64,000 nucleotides of DNA from assembly GCA_002403305.1 (NCBI GenBank), contig DHHM01000010.1, positions 1 to 64,000 on the forward strand, in the 5' to 3' direction. Positions within the stretch are counted from its first letter, which is position 1, and each line of letters starts with the position of its first letter. The notes beneath the pieces are model-generated. The model ran no database searches. It was not told where the DNA came from and saw only the letters and a program-made list of their open reading frames with translations. Of the stretch, positions 36,069 through 44,265 are shown piece by piece. The stretch comes from Bacteroidales bacterium UBA4772. Its GTDB lineage: Bacteria; Bacteroidota; Bacteroidia; Bacteroidales; VadinHA17. Both the position numbers and the translations under genes were made by a program.

Positions 36069-38036
36069 TCAGTATGTAAATCCAAGTTTATCAAGGCCTG
36101 ACCTGATCTCCGGGGCAGACATGAACAGGTTCCAGAGGAGCCCGGTCCGGTAGTTTTCAATCATGCAAACGATGGGCCCCTGATCGATGGCCAGGTATGA
36201 TGTGCCCCACCACCCGGCGGTTGCATTGAATGCATCGTAAAAGCCGTATTCGCCCCACAGTCTGTCACCCAGAACGTAGTAGAAATGCCTGATGGCATTC
36301 ATCGACTGTTCAGGGGTATAGGGAAGCGATGAAAGAGCAGCCGTGGGGGTGATGACACCCAGGTCATTGGTGGGTGAATGTGCGCTGTAACCCGACTGGT
36401 TGTCGCTGGCGGTGAGTCCCCAGCAATCAATGCTGTAGCTGACATAATTCGAAGGATTTACCTCGCAGTGCTTCCAGTTGATAAGTGAATGGGCGGTGTT
36501 CTGAGTCCAGTAATTGACGTATACATCCTCAAGATCGCGCGGGTCAAGTCCGAGAAAGGAGTAATGGGTGAAGAAGAGAGGTCCTCCGTATGGCCAACCC
36601 ATGGGCAGGGTAATCCCGTAGTAAGTACTGCCGTTAAGTATGGCGCCGTCATTCATATAACCGTATCTGTAAGTATCCCTGCTAATGGTGTGCGTGGGTG
36701 ATCCGGCCCCGAGTACATAACAGATCAGGGTTTCATTGTAGCCGCGCAGTATCATATTCATGTTGAACCCATAGTTGGGCGACCAGTGCCAGTACAGGGC
36801 ATTCAGTCCCTGCGTGAAGAAGTCGTACTCAACTGCCTGCCAAAGTGCGTTTATACGGTTAATGAGGAGCTGCTCAGCCGTCACTCCCGGGTCAAGATAC
36901 TGACGGAAGGTGATAAGTCCCTGGATGAGGAATGATGTTTCTACAAGGTCACCCCCGTCATCCTTCTCACTGAAGGGTATCGTTCTGCCTGTAGATCCGT
37001 TGAGCCAGTGAGGCCATACGCCGTGATAACGGTCACATGTCTCCAGAAAATCAAGGATCTTATCCATATGGGCAAGCCCGTCTCCCCTGGTGATGAAACC
37101 CCTCTCCATAGCAACGATAAGTGCCATCACTCCAAAGCCTGAGCCGCCCGTGGTAACAACGTCGCCAGAGCTGTTGCGTTCGCGCGCCAGACCGCTCAAA
37201 GGATGGGCAAAATCGTAGAAATACCTGAATGTCTGCTGCTGTACAAGGTCAAGAAGCTCATCATCAGAAATCAGCGGAAATTTCGGGGTCGGATCCAGGT
37301 CCGTAATGAAGGAGTTTGAAAAACCGTCGAAAGTGAAGCCATTCACTCCCTTGAGGCTGCTTGCTACAATAAACGAATATCTCCTGTAATAGTCAAGAGT
37401 TGCAGTGGCTGTAACCGTCACTCTCCTGTTTCCGTCGGAGAGAGCATAAGCCGCCGGCACCTGGAAACTGAAGTAAGACTGAAAATCAGAAGGATTAAGG
37501 GCTTCGGAAAAAGTGACAATGATTTCTGTCGCTGTTCTGCTGACATTTTTAGGCAGGGCAGGAGGCATAAATGGCTGGCCGTTAATGGTAATGGAACTGA
37601 TAACCATCCTGCCATTGACGGTTTTGAAGTTATAGATGACACCCGGAAAGGTCTCGCCGTTGACGCCTTTGAGCGATGAGGTGATCTCCAGTGTGTAATC
37701 TGCATAGTGCTCCAGGTTCTGGGCTGGGGTGAAAGCCACTGTACGGTTGCCGTCAATAAAGGACCAGGCACCGGTGATCAATGTTATTCCGTTCTTTTTC
37801 AGAAGAATGCTTTTCCTGGCCGAAGCCGTATCCAGTACATTGCTGAACTCGATGACAGCATTTTTATCAACAGGAATGTCGACGGCGGGGCTCTGAATGT
37901 CAAGATAGACAGTACCTACTTTTGCCCTTATAAGCTGGACAGTACCTGTACTGCCTCCATCCGGCTCCTTTTTCTCACAAGACAGGGCAAGCACCGCAAG
38001 GACCACCAGCCCCGCTCCCATTAACCTGTTCCACAT
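36069..38036 (-). CDS. GH144-type lipoprotein with two Big_5 domains
   Basis: The 655-residue lipoprotein (lipobox VLALSC, Cys 20) begins with two SbsA-type Ig-like Big_5 domains at about residues 35-130 and 145-240 (HYADYTLEITSSLKGVNGET, YYRRYSFIVASSLKGVNGFT). The catalytic domain, about 255-655, is paralogous to the following gene: FRYFYDFAHPLSGLARERNS, TGGSGFGVMALIVAMERGF, GYNETLICYVLGAGSP, CWGLTASDNQSGYS and AIDQGPIVCMIENYRTGLLW. The Ig-like spacers suggest display on the cell surface. It probably makes the first cuts in beta-1,2-glucan. The start lies just past the terminator at 38041-38090, so its expression depends on readthrough or a local promoter. Confidence 0.8.
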   Translation of the reverse strand: MWNRLMGAGLVVLAVLALSCEKKEPDGGSTGTVQLIRAKVGTVYLDIQSPAVDIPVDKNAVIEFSNVLDTASARKSILLKKNGITLITGAWSFIDGNRTVAFTPAQNLEHYADYTLEITSSLKGVNGETFPGVIYNFKTVNGRMVISSITINGQPFMPPALPKNVSRTATEIIVTFSEALNPSDFQSYFSFQVPAAYALSDGNRRVTVTATATLDYYRRYSFIVASSLKGVNGFTFDGFSNSFITDLDPTPKFPLISDDELLDLVQQQTFRYFYDFAHPLSGLARERNSSGDVVTTGGSGFGVMALIVAMERGFITRGDGLAHMDKILDFLETCDRYHGVWPHWLNGSTGRTIPFSEKDDGGDLVETSFLIQGLITFRQYLDPGVTAEQLLINRINALWQAVEYDFFTQGLNALYWHWSPNYGFNMNMILRGYNETLICYVLGAGSPTHTISRDTYRYGYMNDGAILNGSTYYGITLPMGWPYGGPLFFTHYSFLGLDPRDLEDVYVNYWTQNTAHSLINWKHCEVNPSNYVSYSIDCWGLTASDNQSGYSAHSPTNDLGVITPTAALSSLPYTPEQSMNAIRHFYYVLGDRLWGEYGFYDAFNATAGWWGTSYLAIDQGPIVCMIENYRTGLLWNLFMSAPEIRSGLDKLGFTY

Positions 38037-38040
38037 GTTG

Positions 38041-38090
38041 ATTTAATTAAAAGAAAAAAAGGAGGGTCCGGGCTCTTGCCGGGACCCTCC
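38041..38090 (-). terminator. intra-operon intrinsic terminator in the PUL
   Basis: On the minus strand a 9 bp GC-rich stem GGAGGGTCC/GGACCCTCC (38061-38090), extended by three inner pairs after one mismatch, is followed by TTTTTTTCTTTTAATT. It separates susC-susD-LamG from the enzyme genes and should cause partial termination. Confidence 0.85.
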
Positions 38091-38116
38091 GCAAGTTCAA
38101 ACCAAAAAACTAACTG

Positions 38117-39343
38117 TTACGGTTTCTCCGAATTGTACATCAGGCCAATCTCGGTTTCTGTGAGTGCCTTGTGCCAGAAACGGATGTCATCAAGCTGTCC
38201 CTTGAAGTGATTGTTCCCCGGAAGAGCATAATCAGCCCATTCATCACTGATGGTTCTGTTGTTCCTTTCCTGGATGAAGCCGAGTGCCAGGTGGTTGCCT
38301 GCAGGAAGACCTGCATACTTCAGCCCGGTAACGCTTCTCTTGGCATCTTCGTCAGGCCACAGGTTGAAGTCGAAACTCTTCATCTTCTGTCCGTTGAAGT
38401 ACAGGGTTCCAACTTTTGTCGGACCATTGAAGGTGTAAATGACATTAATCCAGGCATCCTTCAGCAGCGCAGTCATCTCGTCAACTGTCAGACTCTTTGC
38501 ATAGGTCCAGCCCTGCCAGCCAAGGTCAGCAAGCGCCGGGAACCACATGTCCTCTGCCGCTGTTCCTGTTGCATGCTCGTACTGAATAGCGAATTTTGAT
38601 CCGTCATAGCCACCGAATACCTCATACTGGAAGCCGTTCCATCCGGCAAGACCCATGACAAAATGCCCGTTGGTCTTGTCGGTTGAGTTGGTCTTCATCC
38701 AGAATGCGACCGTGAAGCTGGTGGTATTCATAATGAGGTCACCGTTGGGGATCTCAATAAGGCTTGTGGTGCCGTTGAAAGTGGCAGCCTTGCCGGCGGC
38801 GGCCTTCCTTGATGCTGTGTAGGTTATGTCAATGATATCTGCAGCTGCCGGATCCCACGACCCGATGATATCATTGGAGTTGTCTTCAAAGGTGAAGTGT
38901 GCTATTGCACCTGCAGGAGCAAATGTGCCTTCAGTAGTGAAGGTTCTCTGGAACGGGGTGATGGCAAGAGCGTCAAGTGACTTCAGCCCTGCCCCGAAAC
39001 TGAGCTGGTAGAGAGCACCCGTACCCAGGCTGGCCTGCGGAACGATCGTGATAGTCTTGCCCGAGGTTGTAACTGTCAGGTCAATTGCGGCAGCATCATA
39101 CTCCTGTACCATGGTGATGTTCGTTGTGGTAGCCGTTGCGGGATCCACTTCAACATTAAATGTAGCCACGATAGTGGGGTTCACCGGAACATTATTCGGT
39201 GAGGTGGCTCCATTGAGGTCAATCGACCCGGCCATAAGGCTCACAAGGGCCAGTGGCTCCGGATCCTTTTTGCAGCTGGTGAGCATTAGTGAAAATGCCA
39301 CAACAACAAAAAGCATACTTGAAAAAACATGTTTTCTTTTCAT
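38117..39343 (-). CDS. LamG-domain surface glycan-binding lipoprotein
   Basis: The protein has 408 residues from ATG 39343, which gives a clean lipoprotein signal (VVVAFSLMLTSCKKD); the longer reading adds 12 residues with no signal character. Residues about 30-135 form a Big_5 Ig-like domain (VPVNPTIVATFNVEVDPATA). The rest is a LamG/concanavalin-type sandwich (IAHFTFEDNSNDIIGSWD, TAATFNGTTSLIEIPNG in approximate form, TSFTVAFWMKTNS, FKGQLDDIRFWHKALTETEI). It occupies the position of SusE/SGBP genes directly after susD and probably binds the target glucan at the cell surface. Confidence 0.75.
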   Translation of the reverse strand: MKRKHVFSSMLFVVVAFSLMLTSCKKDPEPLALVSLMAGSIDLNGATSPNNVPVNPTIVATFNVEVDPATATTTNITMVQEYDAAAIDLTVTTSGKTITIVPQASLGTGALYQLSFGAGLKSLDALAITPFQRTFTTEGTFAPAGAIAHFTFEDNSNDIIGSWDPAAADIIDITYTASRKAAAGKAATFNGTTSLIEIPNGDLIMNTTSFTVAFWMKTNSTDKTNGHFVMGLAGWNGFQYEVFGGYDGSKFAIQYEHATGTAAEDMWFPALADLGWQGWTYAKSLTVDEMTALLKDAWINVIYTFNGPTKVGTLYFNGQKMKSFDFNLWPDEDAKRSVTGLKYAGLPAGNHLALGFIQERNNRTISDEWADYALPGNNHFKGQLDDIRFWHKALTETEIGLMYNSEKP

Positions 39344-39390
39344 AAAATTTCCGATTTTTAATTTAACATTCATAAGCACTCATTAATAAC

Positions 39391-40872
39391 TTACCAGTTG
39401 GGATTCTGCTCTAGAGATCCCTGGGATATATCAATTTCATTCTGAGGAATCGGGAATAACTCGTGTTTCCCTGTGACAAAGCCAAGAGGACCCAGTACTG
39501 TTGCTGCCCTGTCGGTTCTGACAAGGTCCCAGAACCTGTGCCCCTCAAGAGCAAGTTCATGCCTCCGTTCTTCAATGATAATGTCTCTTAGAGGACCCTT
39601 GCTTGTCTCGGTAATGTCAGGGAGGATGCTGTTGTTGCCCTGACGAGCTCGCCATCTCACTTCATTAAGGTAAAACAGTGCGTCATCGGGCTTATTATTC
39701 TCATTCAGGGCTTCTGCGGCTATCAGCAGAACGTCGGCATAACGGATCAGCCTCCTGTTATGACCCCACTGGGTGGTCGTGTTGTTGCCAGGGTACCATA
39801 TCTTCTGATTGTAACACTCCACCTCAATTACATTTTGATCACCGTCAAGTGTCTCATCGGGCGTGGTCCCGTCGCCCAGGATAAGTATTCCGTCCAGTGT
39901 TTCGCCCAGGTCAATTATAGTGGCATCGAGACGTGGGTCACCTGTCTCAAAGGAGTAGCGAAGATCAAGCGAAGGCCTGTTGAATCCCCATCCCCTGTTA
40001 GGCGATCCTCTGACGCCCTGCGTGTTGGCATACTGGTTTCCGCCGGCACCGTCGACTTCCATGGCTCCTACCTCAAATACCGATTCCACTCCGTGCTCTC
40101 CTAACTTGCCGTTGGCATCGGCAAAAACAGGCTCGAGGTCATACTCGTCCGATATAATGACTTCCAGTGCATACTTTTCGGCATTGATAAAATCCTTCCT
40201 GAACAGATAAACCTTTGCCAGAAGCGATTTGGCGGCCCCCTTCGTTGCCCGGCCTGCATCATCGGGACCATAGGCGCTTTTCTCCGGGAGCTTCGTAATT
40301 GCATATTCAAGGTCAGAAATGATAAGATCATATATCTCCCCTGCCGTTGAGCGTGGAACCTTTGTAGGAGGTGTCGTTGTGGTAACCTTGGGCACTCCTC
40401 CGAAAGCTCTTACAAGATCAAAATAATAGAGTCCCCTCAGGAAACTGGCCTCCGCAATGCAACGGTCCCTAAGATCAGGGCTCATATTAATTGACGGCAC
40501 CATCTCAATGACCACGTTGGCCCTCTTGATACCTTCGTATAATGAGCTCCACCAGCGGTCTAGCCCATCCTGGGTGGTAGTGTGGGTGAATTTATCATAC
40601 GGGCCGATAGTGGGTAGCTGGTCATTGGGGTTACTGCCCTTGTGGGCATCATCTGACATGATATCCATTATCGGATAACCACCTGAATGATAAGCCCAGT
40701 TACGAATGGTTGAATATACGGCATTGGTTGCAAGCAAAGCGTCCGATGCAGTTACAGGGAAAGCCTCCTGGGTCAGCTCTCCCTGCGGATCCTTCTGGAG
40801 AAAATCTTCGCATTCCGCCGTGATCAGGAGGAATGCCATCAGGATGATTGATATGGTAATCTTGGTTTTCAT
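39391..40872 (-). CDS. SusD-like (RagB/SusD) nutrient-binding protein
   Basis: The 493-residue protein is the lid of a SusCD importer. It has the family N-terminus (CEDFLQKDPQGELTQEAFP), ASFLRGLYYFDLVRAFGGVP, the TPR-like KSLLAKVYLFRKDFINAEKY and the C-terminal RADVLLIAAEALNENN-type motif and RRHELALEGHRFWDLVRTDR. The residue before the lipid-accepting Cys is Glu (LITAEC), unusual for a signal peptidase II site, where Ala, Gly or Ser is normal. It follows susC by 5 bases. Confidence 0.93.
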   Translation of the reverse strand: MKTKITISIILMAFLLITAECEDFLQKDPQGELTQEAFPVTASDALLATNAVYSTIRNWAYHSGGYPIMDIMSDDAHKGSNPNDQLPTIGPYDKFTHTTTQDGLDRWWSSLYEGIKRANVVIEMVPSINMSPDLRDRCIAEASFLRGLYYFDLVRAFGGVPKVTTTTPPTKVPRSTAGEIYDLIISDLEYAITKLPEKSAYGPDDAGRATKGAAKSLLAKVYLFRKDFINAEKYALEVIISDEYDLEPVFADANGKLGEHGVESVFEVGAMEVDGAGGNQYANTQGVRGSPNRGWGFNRPSLDLRYSFETGDPRLDATIIDLGETLDGILILGDGTTPDETLDGDQNVIEVECYNQKIWYPGNNTTTQWGHNRRLIRYADVLLIAAEALNENNKPDDALFYLNEVRWRARQGNNSILPDITETSKGPLRDIIIEERRHELALEGHRFWDLVRTDRAATVLGPLGFVTGKHELFPIPQNEIDISQGSLEQNPNW

Positions 40873-40877
40873 CTTTC

Positions 40878-43800
40878 TTAGAATTGCAGGTTAACACCAA
40901 CTGAATAGACGGAAGTGATAGGATAGGCGCCGTAATCTATTCCGTTCGACAGAACATCATAGCTCCCGATTTCCGGCGTATAACCGGTAAACCTGGTAAG
41001 AGTGAACAGGTTTGATCCCTTGACATATACCCTGAGCTGTTGCATGAAGGCCTTTTGTGAGATGCTTGCCGGCAGGGTGTAGCCAAGTGTCAGACTCCTC
41101 AGTCTTATGAATGAACCGTCCTGGATAAACCTGTCAGAGGGAGTGAAATTGTACCCGCCGAAAGAGGGTCTGGGTTCACTGTTGCTCGTACCCGGGCCGG
41201 TCCATCGGTCAAAAACATGCTTCTCAAAGTTGTAGGGGTCAGGCCGGACCACCTCCTTCCCGTTGAAGATCTTATTCCCTGTCTGACCCTGGAAGTCCAG
41301 AGCAAAGTCAATTCCCTTATATTCTATGCTACCGTTGAAACCAAAAATGAATTTTGGAATGGGTGAACCGATATAGGTCCTGTCACGCCCGTCAAGGATA
41401 CCGTCATCCGTCACATCAACAAACCTGAGATCACCCGGTCCGGCCTGGGATGAATGGGGATAGGCCGCAAGTTCAGCCTCATCCTGGAAAACACCGTCGG
41501 TCTTATACCCGTAAAATGCACCGATAGGCAGTCCGACACGGCTCAGCGTTACAGGCCTTCCGTCACCCAGGTAACCGCCAATAAGCGTGGAGTCAACCCC
41601 GCTGGTGCCTCCTATCTCAAGCACCTCATTGTGAATTGTCGAACCCAGGAGGCCTACAGAGTAGGTGAAATCGCCTCTCCTCTCCCTCCAGTTAAGGTTG
41701 AACTCAAATCCCCTGTTCAGCACGGATGCAGCATTATAACGCACCTTCTGACCCTGCCCGTTGCCCAGGTGACCCGGAGTTGATAGTTCAACCAGGATGT
41801 CATTGGTAACGCGATTGTAAAAGTCAAATTCGCCCGTGAACTTGTTTGCGAAAAAGCCTGCCTCGACACCTATATCCGTTTGAGTGGTGCTCTCCCATCT
41901 CAGGTCCGGGTTGCCGCTCTTGCCATATGTTGCAGCAGGTATCGGAGCATCCGGATTGCCCAGCACGGCTATGATAGACGACTGCACCCTCGCATATCGG
42001 TCATAGTAACTTATCTTCTCATTGCCGATGATTCCCCAGCTGGCCCTGACCTTGAGCTTTGATACTGCATCAACCGATTTCATGAATTGCTCGTTCCCTA
42101 TATTCCATCCAAGGGCAAACGACGGAAAGTTTGAAAACCTGTTCTCCTTTGCAAATTTCGAGGAGCCGTCCCGACGAAAAGTGACTGTTGCAATATATTT
42201 GTTGTCAAGGGAATAATTGGCCCGGAAGAGATAGGAGATCATGGAATAGTAAAGCCCGGCATCAACTCCGTTGGATATCGACTGTATCGTGTTGACATTA
42301 TTGGCGGGGTCATAGATGTAAGAAGGACTGATATACCAGAAATCCTGTCCGTCACGCAGTATATTCTCTCCCGGAATGGACAGGAACTCAGAAGTCGATT
42401 CCTGCATTGTATAGCCAGCTACCAGGTCAAGAGAATGAATGTCCATGAAAGTTTTCCGGTAACTCAGGGTGTTTTCCCAAAGCCAGTTGAGGTTATCAGA
42501 GGTACCCCTGTACAAATCACTGAGGATATTTTGCTGCTGGGAGGCAGTGCCATCAGGGTTATATATTGTATAAGCCGGGGTGAAACTGGTCGATTTGTTG
42601 TATGAAGCATCTATCCCGAAGCTCGTCCTCAGTGTAAAAGAATCGAGAAATGAGGCCTCCGCAAAAATATTACCGACACCTCTTATCCCTTTTCTGAAAT
42701 CGTTTGAATATGCAAGCTGAGCCAACGGATTGCCAACATTATAGACCACAGCAAAAGAGTCGTCATCATAATAGGGCTCAAGCACCGGCTGCGCACGGTA
42801 TACCGAGTATGTTACATTGGGCGCGTTCTGCTGGGTGTAGGGTGCAATGGTCAGGTTGTTTCCAAGTTTGAGAAATGGCGTTAAATTATACGTATTGTTC
42901 AGTTTCAGCGTGATACGGCTATAGTTCGATTTGTCAATTATACCATCCTGGATGAAGGCCCCGATTCCTACGTAGTATTGCGTCAGCTTCGTGGCTCCCG
43001 TGACTGATATCTGGTGATTGTGAATCTGCGCCGTGGTGAACACCAGGTCCTGCCAGTCGGTATTTGGAACAAGATCAACATTATTATAGGATCCGGCAAC
43101 TATCTCGTTGGAAATGATGGCAAACTCCCTGCCGCTGAGGAGATCGATTTTCTTTGCCAGGTGCTGAATTCCGAACTCTGAATTGACATTGAAACTGGCC
43201 TTCTCCTGGCCCATCGTGCCTGTTTTTGTTGTGATGATGATGACGCCGTTGGCTCCCCTGGATCCGTAAATGGCAGTGGCAGAAGCATCTTTCAGAACCT
43301 CCATGGATGCAATATCCGAAGAGTTGAGGAAGGAGATATCGTCAAGAATCACCCCGTCAACAACAAATATCGGGGATGAGTTATTAAAGGTGCCTACTCC
43401 ACGTACCCGGACTGCGGCTCCTGCTCCGGGAGCACCTGAGGTACTTATCACCTGAACACCTGTTACCTTCCCCTGAAGCCCCTGCTCAGGATTCAGTGAT
43501 GTTACCTTCAGCAGGTCCTCAGTTTTGACTGAGCTCACAGACCCGGTAAGATCACTCTTTCTTACCGTTCCGTAACCAATTACTACTACCTCCTCCATGA
43601 TTGTAGTCTCAGTTTCCAGCTGAATATTAATCACAGTACGGCTCCCTGGCACGATCTCCTGTGTGATCATTCCAACCATCGAAAAAACAAGAGTATCAGA
43701 TGGCAGAGCAGCGATAGTGTAGGACCCATCAACATCTGACATGGTGCCTTTGAAAGTGTTCTTGATAACTACCGATACCCCTGGTAACGGTACATTCTGA

Positions 43801-43892
43801 TCATCAACGATTGTTCCCTTCAGGTTAACCTGCGCCAAAAGAGGAACAAGCCAGATAAGGAACAACAGGAGAAAAGAGATAATTTTTTTCAT
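40878..43892 (-). CDS. SusC-like TonB-linked outer-membrane importer
   Basis: The protein has 1004 residues from ATG 43892, chosen because a signal peptide follows (MKKIISFLLLFLIWLVPLLA). It has the CarboxypepD_reg-like domain (GTIVDDQNVPLPGVSVVIKN), a TonB-box-like segment (EEVVVIGYGTVRKSDLTGSV), a plug (GAAVRVRGVGTFNNSSPIFV, ATAIYGSRGANGVIIITTK) and a large barrel ending YSVGVNLQF. With SusD it imports glucan fragments using TonB energy. It is the first gene of the PUL, after a 370-base AT-rich leader region. Confidence 0.95.
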   Translation of the reverse strand: MKKIISFLLLFLIWLVPLLAQVNLKGTIVDDQNVPLPGVSVVIKNTFKGTMSDVDGSYTIAALPSDTLVFSMVGMITQEIVPGSRTVINIQLETETTIMEEVVVIGYGTVRKSDLTGSVSSVKTEDLLKVTSLNPEQGLQGKVTGVQVISTSGAPGAGAAVRVRGVGTFNNSSPIFVVDGVILDDISFLNSSDIASMEVLKDASATAIYGSRGANGVIIITTKTGTMGQEKASFNVNSEFGIQHLAKKIDLLSGREFAIISNEIVAGSYNNVDLVPNTDWQDLVFTTAQIHNHQISVTGATKLTQYYVGIGAFIQDGIIDKSNYSRITLKLNNTYNLTPFLKLGNNLTIAPYTQQNAPNVTYSVYRAQPVLEPYYDDDSFAVVYNVGNPLAQLAYSNDFRKGIRGVGNIFAEASFLDSFTLRTSFGIDASYNKSTSFTPAYTIYNPDGTASQQQNILSDLYRGTSDNLNWLWENTLSYRKTFMDIHSLDLVAGYTMQESTSEFLSIPGENILRDGQDFWYISPSYIYDPANNVNTIQSISNGVDAGLYYSMISYLFRANYSLDNKYIATVTFRRDGSSKFAKENRFSNFPSFALGWNIGNEQFMKSVDAVSKLKVRASWGIIGNEKISYYDRYARVQSSIIAVLGNPDAPIPAATYGKSGNPDLRWESTTQTDIGVEAGFFANKFTGEFDFYNRVTNDILVELSTPGHLGNGQGQKVRYNAASVLNRGFEFNLNWRERRGDFTYSVGLLGSTIHNEVLEIGGTSGVDSTLIGGYLGDGRPVTLSRVGLPIGAFYGYKTDGVFQDEAELAAYPHSSQAGPGDLRFVDVTDDGILDGRDRTYIGSPIPKFIFGFNGSIEYKGIDFALDFQGQTGNKIFNGKEVVRPDPYNFEKHVFDRWTGPGTSNSEPRPSFGGYNFTPSDRFIQDGSFIRLRSLTLGYTLPASISQKAFMQQLRVYVKGSNLFTLTRFTGYTPEIGSYDVLSNGIDYGAYPITSVYSVGVNLQF

Positions 43893-44073
43893 GTTGGGCA
43901 GATATTTTATCCAAGTTATGAAGTATCTACTGGTTAATGCACACTCATAGTTGATCTTTAAATTTCTCAAGGGTAAAAAAAAGACAATCAATACCTATAT
44001 ATTACTACAACAACTATATATATGTATTTGTTTATTAATTATTTAATGTTGACTGAATACAACGAGACAAGAA

Positions 44074-44089
44074 ACGTTGCCGGCAACGT
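44074..44089. promoter_or_regulatory. 16 bp perfect palindrome, candidate operator
   Basis: ACGTTGCCGGCAACGT is a perfect 16 bp dyad about 180 bases upstream of the susC ATG. LuxR-type helix-turn-helix dimers bind dyads of this size, and the locus encodes such a regulator. It could alternatively be an RNA hairpin. Confidence 0.4.
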
Positions 44090-44177
44090 CTCCTGCCCGG
44101 TAAGACAAAGGTTGTCAATCAACGGATTAGATGGATTACAAAATTTAAAGTATAATTTACATAATTCCCACATATAT

Positions 44178-44249
44178 AGAGGCACAGAAGGACAACCTGC
44201 CCGTCTGTGCCTCTGTATCCGCCTGCGCAATTCAGTGTATCAGCGCAGG
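44178..44249 (-). terminator. two hairpins downstream of the S9 peptidase
   Basis: AGAGGCACAGA (44178-44188) pairs perfectly with TCTGTGCCTCT (44204-44214), an 11 bp stem with a 15-base loop. CCTGCGC (44222-44228) pairs with GCGCAGG (44243-44249). They lie 17-88 bases past the S9 stop. Neither is followed by a clear T-run, so termination is likely but not certain. Confidence 0.45.
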
Positions 44250-44265
44250 ATCAAAAAAATCTGTT

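Larger units (their letters stand above)
43893..44265 (-). promoter_or_regulatory. PUL upstream region
   Basis: These 373 bases contain no gene. The half next to susC is strongly AT-rich (43940-44050) with only imperfect -7 candidates such as TACCCTTG on the minus strand. The other half contains a 16 bp palindrome and two hairpins, listed separately. It probably holds the promoter and operator that respond to the locus regulator. Confidence 0.5.
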
